A DNA stretch of 50,457 nucleotides from Oceanospirillaceae bacterium (GTDB taxonomy: Bacteria > Pseudomonadota > Gammaproteobacteria > Pseudomonadales > Balneatricaceae): contig JABSRB010000039.1 of assembly GCA_013215375.1 (NCBI GenBank), positions 1 through 50,457 on the forward strand. The letters run 5' to 3'. The notes under the pieces were generated by a model. The model did not search any database, was not told where the DNA came from, and saw only the letters and a list, made by a program, of their open reading frames with translations. Positions 1 to 9,257 of the stretch are shown here, piece by piece. Both the position numbers and the translations under genes were made by a program. Position 1 is the stretch's first letter. Every line of letters begins with the position of its first letter.

Positions 1-1
1 T

Positions 2-66
2 CCCCTCAGACGGGGCGATTCTGCTTTCTTTCAAGCAGACGGGTTTGCTGGCTTCGCCGAGCAAAC
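2..66. other. run of three small stem-loops at the left edge
   Basis: Three consecutive hairpins are visible: CCCC/GGGG (2-5 with 12-15), CTGCTT/AAGCAG (21-26 with 33-38) and GTTTGCT/AGCAAAC (43-49 with 60-66, with an inner GGC-TTC-GCC). They sit next to the terminator at 69-105. They could be the 3' end of a structured RNA or of a gene ending left of the window, or a REP-like intergenic repeat. No RNA family was recognised. Confidence 0.35.
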
Positions 67-68
67 AC

Positions 69-105
69 AAAAAAGCCCGCTCAAAATATTTTGAGCGGGC
101 TTTTT
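69..105. terminator. bidirectional Rho-independent terminator downstream of ygiQ
   Basis: A near-perfect palindrome: an A-run, GCCCGCTCAAAA, a very short loop, the complementary arm, and a T-run. It works equally well on both strands. It lies 72 bp past the ygiQ stop on the minus strand, and may also stop transcription entering from the left. Confidence 0.85.
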
Positions 106-176
106 AAGCGATTAAATAGAGATAAATTAGGCGAAACCTAAATCACCGAGTCACCCTCGGGAATATCTATTAACGG

Positions 177-2426
177 CTAACTACGTTTTATTGACTTCTT
201 ACGTGTGCTTTTCTTACCGCTACTCTTCTTGCGAGCATTAGCTGCAGCTCTAGCGATAACCTTACCACCTGCCGTCTTAGCTTTTTTAGCCGTACTCACG
301 GTCGAGGCCTGAACCTTGTCAGCAGCTTTCGTAGTCGTTATTTTAGGTTTTTTCACAAAGTGATAACCCTTTTTCTTTTCCTCTGCCGGTACTAACTGCC
401 AATCTGCTGTACCGATCAGATCGGTACGACCCATATTGGTTAATACACCGCGCAATCTATCCCAATTAGTCTCATCGTGATAGCGTAACAATGCTTTTTG
501 CGTCACCCGCTGCTCATACTCCCTGGGAATATAGATTTTTTCACTCTTATAAGTGATTTTTTTCAGTGGATTACGACCAGAGTGATACATCGCAGTCGCC
601 AGTGACATCGGAGATGGATAGAACGTCTGCACTTGATCCACTCTAAACTTATTCTTTTTCAACCACAGCGATAAATTAAGCATATCCTCGTCTTCACTAC
701 CCGGGTGAGCAGCGATGAAGTAGGGAATTAAATATTGCTTTTTCCCCGCCTCTTTTGAGTATTTATCAAACATGCGCTTAAACTTATCGTAGGTGCCCAT
801 GCCCGGCTTCATCATCATGTTTAAGGTTTTTTCTTCACTGTGCTCAGGCGCAATCTTTAAATACCCTCCCACATGATGCGTGACTAATTCTTTAACGTAT
901 TCTGGATCTTCCACTGCTAGGTCGTAACGTAATCCTGAAGCAATAGCTATTTTGTGCACACCAGGAATTTTACGTGCCTCGCGATACAACTGCGTTGTTT
1001 CACTGTGATCTGTGACCAAGTTCTTACAGATAACGGGGTAGACACAAGAGAGCTTGCGACACGAAGACTGGATAGCATCACTCTCACAATTCAAGTGATA
1101 CATGTTAGAAGTAGGACCACCCAAGTCCGTAATCATACCGGTAAAGCCTGGCACTTTATCGCGAATTTCTGCAATCTCTTTAAGCACTGACTCTCTTGAC
1201 CTACTTTGAATCACTCGCCCTTCATGCTCGGTAATTGAGCAAAAAGTACAGCCACCAAAGCAGCCGCGCATGATGTTCACTGAAAAACGAATCATGTCAT
1301 ATGCTGGGATTTTACGATTACCGTATGAAGGGTGCGGTATGCGCTGATAAGGCAAACCAAATACCGCATCCATCTCTTTCGTGGACAAAGGGATTGGCGG
1401 CGGGTTAGCCCATATCTCTTTATTGTCGTGGCGCTGCACCAACACTTTTGCATTGTGCGGGTTAGACTCTAAATGCAGCACTCTTGATGCGTGCGCATAC
1501 AGCGCAGAATCTTTGCTTACTTTTTCAAAAGAAGGCAAACGTACATAAGTCGTATCTTTATCTAAACGCTGTTTACCTTTTAAAGGCTCGGGAATAATTC
1601 TAATAGGGACAGCAACGACTTCGCCCGTATCCCCTTTCTTGCCATCAGCACACTTTTTCTTGTCTTCTTCGTACACATAGGGGTTAGGTAACTCCTCTAC
1701 GTTACTAGACCAGTCAATTCTGGAAGAATCTACTTCTATAAAACCCGCAGGCACATGATCTCGCAGCACTACAGTTCCACGCAGATCAGTAATATCGGCA
1801 ATATCGACCCCATCAGCTAAGGCATGTGTAATATCGATAATAGCGCGTTCAGCGTTGCCGTATAATAAAATATCCGCACCGGAATCTATCAATACCGAAC
1901 GCCTAACTTTATTGCTCCAATAATCATACTGAGCAATACGTCTTAGACTTGCCTCTATGCCACCAATGACGAGAGGCACTTCTTTGTACAGTTCGCGACA
2001 GCGCTGTGAGTACACAATAACAGCACGATCCGGGCGTTTCCCCTCGGCTCCATCTACTGTGTAGGCATCATCGTGACGCACTTTTAGATCGGCAGTGTAT
2101 CTATTAATCATGGAGTCCATGTTGCCAGCGGTAATACCAAAATATAGATTTGGCTTCCCCAACGCAGCAAAATCAGTAGTGCTCTGCCAATCCGGCTGAG
2201 AGATAATGCCCACTCTAAAACCTTGCGCTTCTAATGAGCGCCCCATCACCGCCATACCAAAGCTAGGGTGATCGATATAGGCATCGCCTGTCACAAGAAT
2301 AACATCACAGCTATCCCAGCCCAGCAATTCCATTTCTTGTCGAGTAGTTGGTAAAAAATCGGCGGCGCCGAAACATTCAGCCCAATGTGGCTTTTTGGCA
2401 AAGAGGTATTCTGCAGTTCTGATCAT
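177..2426 (-). CDS. ygiQ: YgiQ family radical SAM protein
   Basis: A 749-residue member of the YgiQ family (UPF0313), close in length to E. coli YgiQ. An N-terminal B12-binding-like/YgiQ-specific region carries family blocks such as GWDSCD, LVTGDAY and [13 protein letters not shown] (about residues 36-113). The radical SAM core follows, with the Fe-S motif CxxxCxxC at Cys389, Cys393 and Cys396 inside [12 protein letters not shown]. The last 55 or so residues are a Lys/Ala/Thr-rich basic tail of low complexity that could bind nucleic acid. The substrate of the family is not known. The start is taken at the ATG that aligns with the family N-terminus; its ribosome-binding site is weak. The gene is followed by a strong terminator and stands alone, divergent from modABC. 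Confidence 0.93.
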   Translation of the reverse strand: MIRTAEYLFAKKPHWAECFGAADFLPTTRQEMELLGWDSCDVILVTGDAYIDHPSFGMAVMGRSLEAQGFRVGIISQPDWQSTTDFAALGKPNLYFGITAGNMDSMINRYTADLKVRHDDAYTVDGAEGKRPDRAVIVYSQRCRELYKEVPLVIGGIEASLRRIAQYDYWSNKVRRSVLIDSGADILLYGNAERAIIDITHALADGVDIADITDLRGTVVLRDHVPAGFIEVDSSRIDWSSNVEELPNPYVYEEDKKKCADGKKGDTGEVVAVPIRIIPEPLKGKQRLDKDTTYVRLPSFEKVSKDSALYAHASRVLHLESNPHNAKVLVQRHDNKEIWANPPPIPLSTKEMDAVFGLPYQRIPHPSYGNRKIPAYDMIRFSVNIMRGCFGGCTFCSITEHEGRVIQSRSRESVLKEIAEIRDKVPGFTGMITDLGGPTSNMYHLNCESDAIQSSCRKLSCVYPVICKNLVTDHSETTQLYREARKIPGVHKIAIASGLRYDLAVEDPEYVKELVTHHVGGYLKIAPEHSEEKTLNMMMKPGMGTYDKFKRMFDKYSKEAGKKQYLIPYFIAAHPGSEDEDMLNLSLWLKKNKFRVDQVQTFYPSPMSLATAMYHSGRNPLKKITYKSEKIYIPREYEQRVTQKALLRYHDETNWDRLRGVLTNMGRTDLIGTADWQLVPAEEKKKGYHFVKKPKITTTKAADKVQASTVSTAKKAKTAGGKVIARAAANARKKSSGKKSTRKKSIKRS

Positions 2427-2656
2427 TAAAGTTACACGTAGTCATTATAGGTTTATAGACTGTCCGACCTACAACGTTTTGTTAGACTGGACATAAGGCA
2501 GGGATGCTGTAAACATTTCTAGACAGCAATACTCCATTATCTCAGAAAATGAGATCAATTCCTATTACTTTAAATGCTTGCTAGATACATCGGGGTTAAT
2601 TAACGACAAACAAATGATAACTGCTACAATCAACAACATCTTTTTAGGGTATGACT
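2427..2656. promoter_or_regulatory. divergent ygiQ/modA intergenic region
   Basis: This 230-bp spacer between divergent genes must hold both promoters. An inverted repeat ATCTCA-N5-TGAGAT lies at 2539-2555. It does not match the ModE operator consensus and no clear ModE site was seen, so molybdate control of modABC cannot be claimed from this sequence. Confidence 0.3.
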
Positions 2657-3445
2657 ATGTTAGCTATCAAATACTTGCGACTTTTAGGCGTGTTGTTATC
2701 ACTGATTTTAGCATCTAGCGTTTTACAGGCCAAAAACACCACTCTCTTTGCCGCCGCCTCATTGACCCAACCTTTAGATGAAATAATTAAACACTATCAT
2801 CAGCTAACGGGACACAAAGTAACTGCGGTTTATGCAGCTTCTTCTACCTTAGCCAGACAGATATCCCATGCAGCGCCCGCTGATCTATATATTAGTGCCA
2901 ACCAAAAGTGGATGGACTTTTTAGTGACGCAAAACAAAGTACAAACAGGTTACTTAAGCAACTTATTGCAAAACCGCTTAGCCTTAATAGCTCCTATCTC
3001 AAGCGAGCTCAGTCATTTAGAGCTAAACCAGCTAACAGAGATTGGCGATAAACTGGGCAACAGTAAAATGGCCGTAGGCAATACCGATCATGTTCCTGTG
3101 GGCATTTATGCCAAACAGGCTCTGCAGAGCCTACAATTATGGAATTCTCTTAAAAGGAAACTGGCATTAACCGCTAATACTAGAGGTGCGCTCGCCTTTG
3201 CAGAAAGAGCGGTAGTCCCTTTAGCCATCGTCTATAAAACAGATGCAGACTCCTCAAAGAAGGTCAAAACCTTGGCGATATTCCCCGAGAGCAGCCATGA
3301 CAAAATAATTTACCCCCTCGCTTTAATCATCCAAAAACAACCCACTGATATTACTGCTGTCGACTTTTACCACTATCTTTTATCCAGTGAGGCGGCGACT
3401 GTTTTCCAACAGTTTGGCTTTACCACCATTGCAAAAGCGAAGTAG
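2657..3445 (+). CDS. modA: molybdate ABC transporter, periplasmic binding protein ModA
   Basis: A 262-residue periplasmic binding protein for molybdate or tungstate. It has a cleavable signal peptide (hydrophobic stretch, then about SVLQA-KNT), followed by the family opening LFAAASLTQPLDEI, where the Ser of AAASL binds oxyanion. Further family blocks are SSTLARQI and NTDHVPVGIYAKQAL. The upstream ATG at 2651 lies directly on the AGGGT ribosome-binding site; the ATG at 2657 has normal spacing and was chosen. It is first in a modA-modB-modC operon, 72 bp ahead of modB. Confidence 0.93.
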   Translation: MLAIKYLRLLGVLLSLILASSVLQAKNTTLFAAASLTQPLDEIIKHYHQLTGHKVTAVYAASSTLARQISHAAPADLYISANQKWMDFLVTQNKVQTGYLSNLLQNRLALIAPISSELSHLELNQLTEIGDKLGNSKMAVGNTDHVPVGIYAKQALQSLQLWNSLKRKLALTANTRGALAFAERAVVPLAIVYKTDADSSKKVKTLAIFPESSHDKIIYPLALIIQKQPTDITAVDFYHYLLSSEAATVFQQFGFTTIAKAK

Positions 3446-3517
3446 CCATCTACCCCTTTGATGCCATTGGATAAAGTTTGCTATGATGTGCGGTAATTAA
3501 AGAGGCTAAACTACACA

Positions 3518-4216
3518 ATGTTATCGGAATTTGAAATCCAAGCTATTTCACTGAGCTTAAAAGTCGCTGTCAGCGCCGTTGGCATTAGCTTGCCATTTGC
3601 TATTCTCAGTGCTTGGTTATTAACCCGAACCCAGTTTTGGCTTAAACCCTTATTTGACGCTTTGCTGCATTTGCCCTTGGTATTACCACCTGTGGTCATC
3701 GGCTATTTGTTACTGATTAGCTTCTCGCCCAATGGCTTCATTGGCGCCCCACTGGCTAAATATTTAAATATCAATATCAGCTTTAGCTGGCAGGGAGCCG
3801 CTCTGGCGAGTGCCATTGTGGCCTTCCCCCTAATGGTACGCGCCATCAGATTAAGCTTATTAGCGGTTGATAGAAATTTAGAGCAAGCCGCCAGTACTTT
3901 GGGGGCTAGCCCGCTAAGGGTATTTAGCACTATCACTTTACCGTTAATGATACCTGGTATTATTAGTGGCGTTATTCTCGCGTTTGCCCGCAGCTTAGGC
4001 GAGTTTGGTGCCACCATCACTTTTGTGTCCAACATCCCTGAGATAACCCGCACCATTCCACTGGCGATGTATAGCTTTATTCAAACTCCCGGTGCTGAAT
4101 ACCAAGCCCTGCGGTTATGCATTATTGCCATTATCATCGCACTGTTAGCCCTTATTGCCTCCTATTGGCTTGAACATAAAACACTGCAAAAAATAAGTGG
4201 AAATAAAGGCCTGTGA
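3518..4216 (+). CDS. modB: molybdate ABC transporter permease ModB
   Basis: A 232-residue inner-membrane permease with about five hydrophobic segments. The ABC-permease coupling (EAA) motif is visible as EQAASTLGASPLRVFSTI (about residues 127-144), and ARSLGEFGATITF is typical of ModB. It forms the channel for the ModA-bound oxyanion and docks on ModC. It has a GAGG ribosome-binding site. Its TGA stop overlaps the GTG start of modC (GTGA), indicating translational coupling. Confidence 0.94.
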   Translation: MLSEFEIQAISLSLKVAVSAVGISLPFAILSAWLLTRTQFWLKPLFDALLHLPLVLPPVVIGYLLLISFSPNGFIGAPLAKYLNINISFSWQGAALASAIVAFPLMVRAIRLSLLAVDRNLEQAASTLGASPLRVFSTITLPLMIPGIISGVILAFARSLGEFGATITFVSNIPEITRTIPLAMYSFIQTPGAEYQALRLCIIAIIIALLALIASYWLEHKTLQKISGNKGL

Positions 4217-5304
4217 AAATAAAGCTGAATGCCGTACTCAATGAATTTGAGCTATGCATAGATACAGAAATAGCTGACAGCGGAATATGCGTGATCTTTG
4301 GCCGCTCTGGGTCGGGAAAAACCAGTCTAATCAATTTAATCGCAGGACTTGAAACGCCAATATCAGGCGTCATCAGTCACGGTGATCAATGTTTTTACGA
4401 CAGCGATAAAAACATCAATTTACCGACCCACCAAAGAGACATAGGTTATGTATTTCAACAGGCAAGATTATTCCCACACCTCGACGTAAACGCCAACCTC
4501 AGATATGGCTATAACGAAACAGCAGATGCCAATCAAGTGCTATTGAAACGAGTCATTGATCTACTGCAAATAGACGCTTTATTAAAGCGCTTTCCCTCTT
4601 CACTTTCTGGAGGCGAGCAGCAACGCGTTGCTATCGGCCGTGCTTTATTGAAGCGCCCCAAATTACTGCTAATGGATGAACCACTGTCTTCCTTAGATCA
4701 CCCCAGAAAAAAAGAGTTACTTACCTACCTAGAGCAACTCAATAAGACTTTTAAATTGCCTATTTTGTATGTCACCCACTCTCTAGATGAAGTACTTTAT
4801 CTCGCCGATGAAATGCTCGTTTTAGATCAAGGTAAATTGTTATTACAGGGGGACGTTGAGTCGGTATGGAATCACCCTAAGATGAAACCTTGGCTAGGCC
4901 ATGATCAGCAATGTGCACTGCTGCATACCAAGGTGTCAGCACAACATCCTAAGCACCCACTGACCGCTTTGGATTTGGGTGATGGACAACAGCTTTGGGT
5001 CACAACAATCAACTCTGAATTTGGCGCACCCGTGCGGCTACGTATTTATGCAAAAGACATATCTCTAACCGCAGAAAAAGCTACCCGCACCCAGACAAGC
5101 ATCCGCAACATTATCAAAGCCTGCATCGTTGACATTGACATTCAACAGACCAATGTCAGCATTAAATTAGCCCTTGGCAGCAATTTCTTGTGGGCAGATA
5201 TCACCCTCTGGGCGCTAGAGGATTTACAACTGAGTGTTGGACAACACATTTACGCGCAGATAAAAGGCGTGAGCATAAAAAACCAAGACTGGGTGACAAA
5301 CTAA
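4213..5304 (+). CDS. modC: molybdate ABC transporter ATP-binding protein ModC
   Basis: A 363-residue ATPase driving molybdate import. It has Walker A GRSGSGKT (residues 30-37), a Q-loop around [10 protein letters not shown], the signature LSGGEQQR (131-138), Walker B LLLMDEP (151-157) and the H-loop in YVTHSLDE. The C-terminal 70 or so residues are a Mop/TOBE-type oxyanion-sensing domain (around [14 protein letters not shown]), as usual for ModC. It starts at GTG overlapping the modB stop. The gene ends convergently with ruvC, with the two stop regions overlapping by 4 bp and no terminator between them. Confidence 0.94.
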   Translation: MKIKLNAVLNEFELCIDTEIADSGICVIFGRSGSGKTSLINLIAGLETPISGVISHGDQCFYDSDKNINLPTHQRDIGYVFQQARLFPHLDVNANLRYGYNETADANQVLLKRVIDLLQIDALLKRFPSSLSGGEQQRVAIGRALLKRPKLLLMDEPLSSLDHPRKKELLTYLEQLNKTFKLPILYVTHSLDEVLYLADEMLVLDQGKLLLQGDVESVWNHPKMKPWLGHDQQCALLHTKVSAQHPKHPLTALDLGDGQQLWVTTINSEFGAPVRLRIYAKDISLTAEKATRTQTSIRNIIKACIVDIDIQQTNVSIKLALGSNFLWADITLWALEDLQLSVGQHIYAQIKGVSIKNQDWVTN

Positions 5305-5816
5305 CGCCAACGCCCTTGACTGCGACCAGAGACACCCGCCATTTTCACCAATCCTGCTCGGGTATTTGAATGACACAAGGCAATCGCCAGCGCATCGGCA
5401 GCATCTTCCTGAGGCAGCCCTGGCAGCTTTAATATTCTCGACACCATATGTTGCACTTGAGACTTATCAGCCGAACCCTTACCTACCACCGCCTGTTTAA
5501 CACTGCGGGCAGCGTACTCATACACATCCAATGATTGTTGAGTAGCAGCGACGATAGCCGCGCCTCTCGCTTGGCCCAACTTTAAGGCAGAGTCAGCGTT
5601 TTTGGCCATAAACACTTGCTCAATAGCAAATTCCTGAGGGCTATACATTTCTATTACTTGGGTAACACTGTCGAAGATTTGATTAAGCCGGTCCGCCAAA
5701 TCACCATCTTTCATGCGAATACAGCCACTGGCAATGTACTCATTTTTATTACCAATGTTATTAATCACCCCATAACCGGTAATACGAGAACCGGGATCAA
5801 TACCTAAAATAATCAT
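5301..5816 (-). CDS. ruvC: crossover junction endodeoxyribonuclease RuvC
   Basis: A 171-residue Holliday-junction resolvase (E. coli RuvC has 173). The acidic catalytic residues are visible: Asp7 in GIDPGSR, the Glu of FAIEQVF, and the Asp pair in [14 protein letters not shown] near the C-terminus. It normally acts with RuvA and RuvB, which are not nearby; in many gammaproteobacteria ruvC sits directly upstream of ruvAB. Here it is last in a ridA-alr-ruvC run. Its start overlaps the alr stop by 4 bp, implying translational coupling. Confidence 0.95.
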   Translation of the reverse strand: MIILGIDPGSRITGYGVINNIGNKNEYIASGCIRMKDGDLADRLNQIFDSVTQVIEMYSPQEFAIEQVFMAKNADSALKLGQARGAAIVAATQQSLDVYEYAARSVKQAVVGKGSADKSQVQHMVSRILKLPGLPQEDAADALAIALCHSNTRAGLVKMAGVSGRSQGRWR

Positions 5817-6910
5817 TGTGCAGTCGCATCTCTATTTACATACTTTCTAGGCACCCGCTTAGTCACACCAGTAAAAAGCGTATAGGGAATTGTCGATGCT
5901 GCTTTTGCCACTTCTGTCACCTTTAAAGCATCACCCCAGAGCTCTACATCAGAGCCTATTTTCACGCCTTTAAGCCCAGTAACATCAACGGTAACCATGT
6001 CCATAGAAATACGCCCAGCGATCATAGCGCGCTGCCCTGCCACCATAATAGGGCTGTCATTAACAATATGACGATCATAACCATCGGCATAACCTATCGC
6101 AATAGTGGCAATCATCTTTGGCGTTTCACAGACAAAGCTAGCCGCATATCCCACCGCTTCACTATTGCTCACACTGCGTAAAGCAATAACTTGGGTGGTA
6201 AAATGCATCGCAGGCTTTAGCTTATCGGCAATCGGATGAGCAACGTCAAAAGGAGACGCCCCGTACATCATCAACCCCACTCGCAACCACTGTCGATGGC
6301 TGGCTTGGTTAGAGAGTATTGAAGGCGAATTAGCGAGGGACTGTTCAGCGTTTAATCCTGCACACGCCTGATCAAATAACGTAATTTGAGCCGTGGACAT
6401 TTCACTATTCAGATCATCGGCACAAGCCATGTGCGTCATCAAAACTATTTCGGCGACATTATCCATATCTTGAAGCTGATGATAAGCATCAATGAATTCG
6501 CGACTGTTTAGACCTAAGCGATGCATCCCAGAATCCATTTTTAGCCAGATATTAATAGGCTGACTTAAACTTGCATTTTTTAGCCAATCTAACTGATAAG
6601 TACTATGTAGCGCAGTCCAAAAATTATTCTCTGCAATGATAGGCAATTCATCAGCGCTAAAAAACCCTTCCAACAACAGCACTGGGTTACTCACACCCGC
6701 CTCTCGTAGTTCAAGCGCTTCTTCAATACAAGCAACTCCAAAAGCATCGACCCAAGGGGCCAGTTTATTTGCCACAGCAACTGCTCCATGACCATAGGCA
6801 TCCGCTTTAATAACAGCCATCGCTTTGGCATTTTTTGCCTGAGACTTTGCCAGTTTAAAATTGTATTCAATTGCCGATAAATCTATTATCGCCTGTGCCG
6901 CTCTTGCCAT
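5813..6910 (-). CDS. alr: alanine racemase
   Basis: A 365-residue PLP-dependent fold-type III racemase making D-alanine for peptidoglycan. The PLP lysine is Lys35 in [11 protein letters not shown]. The C-terminal beta domain carries the catalytic tyrosine region (AVGYAASF), followed by IGYADGYDR and [11 protein letters not shown], all standard for Alr/DadX. An AGGT ribosome-binding site precedes the ATG. It lies 34 bp downstream of ridA and overlaps ruvC. Pairing with ridA is sensible because RidA clears reactive enamine/imine products of PLP enzymes. D-alanine made here could also feed the D-amino-acid aminotransferase encoded near 42 kb. Confidence 0.95.
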   Translation of the reverse strand: MARAAQAIIDLSAIEYNFKLAKSQAKNAKAMAVIKADAYGHGAVAVANKLAPWVDAFGVACIEEALELREAGVSNPVLLLEGFFSADELPIIAENNFWTALHSTYQLDWLKNASLSQPINIWLKMDSGMHRLGLNSREFIDAYHQLQDMDNVAEIVLMTHMACADDLNSEMSTAQITLFDQACAGLNAEQSLANSPSILSNQASHRQWLRVGLMMYGASPFDVAHPIADKLKPAMHFTTQVIALRSVSNSEAVGYAASFVCETPKMIATIAIGYADGYDRHIVNDSPIMVAGQRAMIAGRISMDMVTVDVTGLKGVKIGSDVELWGDALKVTEVAKAASTIPYTLFTGVTKRVPRKYVNRDATAQ

Positions 6911-6944
6911 TTATCTATGTACCTATATCTTTCTATGTAATCTA

Positions 6945-7331
6945 TTAACCAACGACCATAATAGCTTCGATTTCAATATCAACAGCCTTTGGCAACGCCT
7001 TCACTTCGTAGGCAGCACGAGCAGGATATGGCTGTTCAAAATAACGCGCCATCACTTCATTTACCGCTGCAAAATTAGCTAAATCTGCCATCAGTATGGT
7101 CAATTTTGCAATATCATTCATAGAGCCTCCAGCCGCTTCAGTGATTGCCTGCAGATTTTCAAAAACACGCACAGCCTGCGCTTCAAATCCACCTTCAACC
7201 ACTTCCATTGTTACCGGATCCAAGGGAATCTGCCCTGAAATATAGACCGTATTACCTACTTTTACTGCTTGAGAGTATGTGCCTATTGCCGCAGGCGCCT
7301 GATCTGTTGATATAACACTACGATTAGCCAT
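6945..7331 (-). CDS. ridA: RidA family 2-iminobutanoate/2-iminopropanoate deaminase
   Basis: A 128-residue RidA/YjgF protein, which hydrolyses reactive imines formed by PLP enzymes. Family blocks seen are [23 protein letters not shown], the [11 protein letters not shown] region, [28 protein letters not shown] (active-site Arg) and a C-terminal VDIEIEAI. An in-frame ATG lies six codons upstream at 7349, but a GGAAG ribosome-binding site is correctly spaced only for the ATG at 7331, giving MANRSVI. It is the first gene of the ridA-alr-ruvC group. Confidence 0.94.
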   Translation of the reverse strand: MANRSVISTDQAPAAIGTYSQAVKVGNTVYISGQIPLDPVTMEVVEGGFEAQAVRVFENLQAITEAAGGSMNDIAKLTILMADLANFAAVNEVMARYFEQPYPARAAYEVKALPKAVDIEIEAIMVVG

Positions 7332-7809
7332 GATGTCTTCCTTAATCAATACGAACTTTTAATTTTATGAATAGTTATTAATATTCATTAAAATAACAAC
7401 AATGAGTTACTAGTACTTGCCCGCTGCAACTTAACATCGACCAACCACAAGTAAAGACCCATTCAAATTTCTAAATTTATGATAAAAATATCGGATTTGA
7501 AAAATACCTTGCGAACAAGATGATTTCAATTAAAAAAACACTATCGGGATAGAAATACTCCCGTTCTCCAACCAACCCTTTAAAGCGAGCCAACCGGTCT
7601 ATTCCAAGTAATCAAATTTAATACGTTTATACCAAAACACAAAAGGATAATCTAGAAATAAAGAAATATCAGAGAATTATTTATTGTATTTTTCTCTATT
7701 ATTAGGTTTAATTAATGTGGCTTTAACAGATGTAATAAAACTGATTTCTCCAAAAAATCACTAGTTCTGAGTGACACTCAGCGACAAAAACTAATGAATG
7801 TAGATAAAT
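7332..7809. promoter_or_regulatory. AT-rich divergent spacer between ridA and lrp
   Basis: About 480 bp without a credible ORF, strongly AT-rich with many A/T runs. It must contain the promoters of the ridA operon and of lrp. AT-rich DNA of this kind is typical of Lrp autoregulatory regions, but no specific binding site could be assigned by eye. Confidence 0.4.
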
Positions 7810-8277
7810 ATGCGCAAACTTGATCGAATTGACAGAAACATCCTCCGTATTTTACAAAATGAAGGTAGGATCTCTTATACAGAGCTCGCCGATAATGTTG
7901 GACTTTCAACCACCCCTTGTATAGAACGAGTCCGAAGGCTTGAAAAAGAAAATTTCATTGAAGGCTACTATGCGCGTCTGAGCCCGAAAGCCCTTGGCTT
8001 CGACATGTTAGTCTTTGTTGAAATTGCCTTATCTTATCAGTCACCTGACGCATTTGAGACTTTCAATGAAGCGGTAAAGTTGCTGCCTTATATTCAAGAG
8101 TGCCATCTTGTCTCCGGAGATTCCGACTACCTCCTTAAAGCTCGCATCAGAGACATGTCTGAATATCGTGCTTTATTAGGTGAGATGTTACTTACTTTAC
8201 CCGGTGTTAAAAACTCTAAAAGCTACATTGTGATGGAAGAAGTAAAAGAAGGCGTTGCCCTACCCATCAAAGGCTAA
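7810..8277 (+). CDS. lrp: leucine-responsive regulatory protein (Lrp)
   Basis: A 155-residue Lrp/AsnC global regulator. The N-terminal winged HTH (about 5-60) has LDRIDRNILRILQNEGRI and VGLSTTPCIERVRRLE, nearly identical to E. coli Lrp. The C-terminal RAM domain (about 66-145) carries LVFVEI, IQECHLVSGDSDYLLK and VMEEVKE. Similarity is high enough to call Lrp rather than a generic AsnC paralogue. It stands alone. Directly downstream lies the array of small-RNA-like repeats. No Lrp site was identified there, so a regulatory link between the two is only a possibility. Confidence 0.93.
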   Translation: MRKLDRIDRNILRILQNEGRISYTELADNVGLSTTPCIERVRRLEKENFIEGYYARLSPKALGFDMLVFVEIALSYQSPDAFETFNEAVKLLPYIQECHLVSGDSDYLLKARIRDMSEYRALLGEMLLTLPGVKNSKSYIVMEEVKEGVALPIKG

Positions 8278-8292
8278 TATTTTACAACTTTT

Positions 8293-8317
8293 AAGGGCTA
8301 TTCTCCGAAAAGCCCTT
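8293..8317 (+). terminator. stem-loop after lrp, weak terminator
   Basis: A perfect 7-bp stem AAGGGCT/AGCCCTT with an 11-nt loop, 15 bp past the lrp stop. It lacks a downstream T-run, so it is at best a weak intrinsic terminator. Confidence 0.45.
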
Positions 8318-8405
8318 CACTACTGCTTCATCTCCCCTGCACTTTTCACATTTCGCCTATTCAGCAAGGCTTAATATAACCCCACACTAAGCGGTGAAAA
8401 ATCAC

Positions 8406-8447
8406 CCCTTGATGCTTTAGCTCCCCACCGAACTCATCTCTATTAAA
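8406..8447. repeat. diverged dispersed repeat, copy 1
   Basis: The stretch from CCCTTGATG through CTCTATTAAA resembles 32138-32177, with the same order of sub-blocks (CCCTTGATGyTTTAG, then CTCTATTAAA) and scattered differences. It is probably an old intergenic repeat or mobile-element remnant. Confidence 0.4.
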
Positions 8448-8540
8448 GCACTTCTAAGACCGTTTTTACTCCTCTTTTGTTCACTATACGTACAGCTACA
8501 TTCCTAATGTTTTTGTATTTTAATAACCGATAAATTGTTT

Positions 8541-8553
8541 AGGAATTTATCCT
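8541..8553. promoter_or_regulatory. inverted repeat upstream of sRNA unit A
   Basis: AGGA-N5-TCCT lies about 45 bp before the inferred transcript start of unit A. The same element recurs at 8896-8908 at the head of unit C. This position suits an activator binding next to a poor -35 region. It does not match the TGTAAG-N6-CTTACA GacA box. Confidence 0.35.
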
Positions 8554-8591
8554 ATGTTTTTAGCCCACCACATACAGCACAATTCACCCAT

Positions 8592-8742
8592 GGAGAGCTT
8601 AGGAAGGATCCTAAACAACCCCTTGGAGGGGAGCTCAAATGCTACTGATGGATCAAGTAGTATCGGCACGGAAGTCGAAAAAGATTTTATCAAGGACGGA
8701 CAAAATCTGGATTACTGGATGCTATTTATAGCCTCAGTGATT
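8592..8742 (+). ncRNA. CsrA/RsmA-titrating sRNA-like unit A (most diverged copy)
   Basis: First of seven tandem units. It shares with the others ATGGAGAG at the 5' end, AGGAAGGATCC, a CTACT/AGTAG stem around GATGGATCA, and CGGC-ACGGAA-GTCG. Its 3' part differs: a stem AGATTTT/AAAATCT encloses two GGA motifs, and a last stem (ATTACTG paired with CAGTGAT) replaces the terminator seen in units B-G. It may end here or read into unit B. A -10-like CACAAT lies at 8578-8583. The short ORF that can be drawn through it is not credible. Confidence 0.5.
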
Positions 8743-8751
8743 TAATCGTAT

Positions 8752-8882
8752 GGAGATAGAAAGGATTCTATATTTTCTCAGGATTTGAGAACTCAATATG
8801 CTATTCAAGGATTCGGATAGTATCGGCAAGGACGTCGAGATCAAGGGCTCTGAAATGGATAACATTCGAGCCCTTTTATTTT
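8752..8882 (+). ncRNA. CsrA/RsmA-titrating sRNA-like unit B
   Basis: Second unit, about 130 nt, with seven GGA motifs. It contains CTAT/ATAG around TCAAGGATTCGG, the conserved CGGC-AAGGAC-GTCG hairpin, and a terminal hairpin AAGGGCTC/GAGCCCTT with ATGGAT in its loop, followed by TTTTATTTT. A -10-like TTTAAT (8741-8746) precedes it. The 5' and 3' ends are inferred from the promoter-like hexamer and the terminator. Confidence 0.65.
8843..8882 (+). terminator. terminator of sRNA unit B
   Basis: Stem AAGGGCTC/GAGCCCTT with a GGA-containing loop, followed by TTTTATTTT. Confidence 0.75.
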
Positions 8883-8945
8883 GCTCCAGTTTTTAGGAAA
8901 TTGTCCTATGTTTTTAAAAACGTTATTCGAGCATTATACACCCAT

Positions 8946-9075
8946 GGAGAGTTAGGAAGGATCCTATGAAAATCCTCGGATAGGAACTCACATGCTACTC
9001 ACGGATGCAGTAGTATCGGCAAGGAAGTCGAAATCAAGGGCTCGAATATGGATATCATACGAGCCCTTTTATTTT
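8946..9075 (+). ncRNA. CsrA/RsmA-titrating sRNA-like unit C
   Basis: Third unit, about 130 nt. GGA motifs fall in or beside hairpins: ATGGAGAG at the 5' end, TCCT-CGGAT-AGGA, CTACT/AGTAG around CACGGATGC, CGGC-AAGGAA-GTCG, and the terminator hairpin with ATATGGATAT at its tip. The leader before it is about 15 bp longer than in other units and carries AGGA-N5-TCCT (8896-8908) and GTTTTTAAAAAC. A -10-like CATTAT lies at 8932-8937. Confidence 0.72.
9036..9075 (+). terminator. terminator of sRNA unit C
   Basis: Stem AAGGGCTCG/CGAGCCCTT followed by TTTTATTTT; the strongest terminator of the array. Confidence 0.82.
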
Positions 9076-9079
9076 GCCT

Positions 9080-9116
9080 CTCAAAACTTTTTAGGAAATT
9101 TTGAGAATAGTAAAAT
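9080..9116 (+). promoter_or_regulatory. promoter block of sRNA unit D
   Basis: An inverted repeat CTCAAAA-N12-TTTTGAG (9080-9105) ends 5 bp before a -10-like TAAAAT (9111-9116). Unit E has the same spacing with ATCAAAA/TTTTGAT, so the outer pair has changed on both sides together. There is no good -35 hexamer, which suggests activator dependence. Confidence 0.45.
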
Positions 9117-9120
9117 TAAG

Positions 9121-9253
9121 GAACTTTGAGTGAGTATGGATATTCAAAAATCCTCGGAATGGATCTCAAAATGCTACTAACGGATTAGTAGTATCGGCAA
9201 GGATCTCGAAATCAAGGGCTCTGATAGGGATATCATATACGCCCTTTTATTTT
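9121..9253 (+). ncRNA. CsrA/RsmA-titrating sRNA-like unit D
   Basis: Fourth unit, about 133 nt, one of the two best-formed copies. In order: GAGTA-TGGA-TATTC (one G-U pair), ATCC-TCGGAAT-GGAT, the perfect CTACTAA-CGGA-TTAGTAG, the AAGGAT motif in the CGGC region, and a terminator whose inner stem TGATA/TATCA presents GGGA. Five GGA-bearing hairpins in so short an RNA is the hallmark of RNAs that sequester CsrA/RsmA. It is 178 bp in phase from units C and E. Confidence 0.78.
9214..9253 (+). terminator. terminator of sRNA unit D
   Basis: Outer stem AAGGGC/GCCCTT, inner stem TGATA/TATCA with loop GGGA, then TTTTATTTT. Confidence 0.75.
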
Positions 9254-9257
9254 GCCT

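Noticed and set aside
954-1190. ORFs opposite ygiQ, alr, ftsZ and the chemoreceptors
   Set aside because: Antisense shadows of well-supported genes with no ribosome-binding site or family match.
2427-2656. ModE operator upstream of modA
   Set aside because: No sequence close to the ModE dyad consensus; the only dyad present is short and different.
8541-8553. GacA (UvrY) box
   Set aside because: The dyad AGGA-N5-TCCT does not match TGTAAG-N6-CTTACA in sequence or spacing.
8554-8745. 63-residue ORF and similar short ORFs at 9252-9461 and 9703-9933
   Set aside because: They run through the sRNA-like repeats, have no ribosome-binding site, and the frame is not kept between units.
9036-9075. 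Terminators of tal on the minus strand
   Set aside because: The T-runs lie on the plus strand only; tal has its own minus-strand terminator at 9850-9875.
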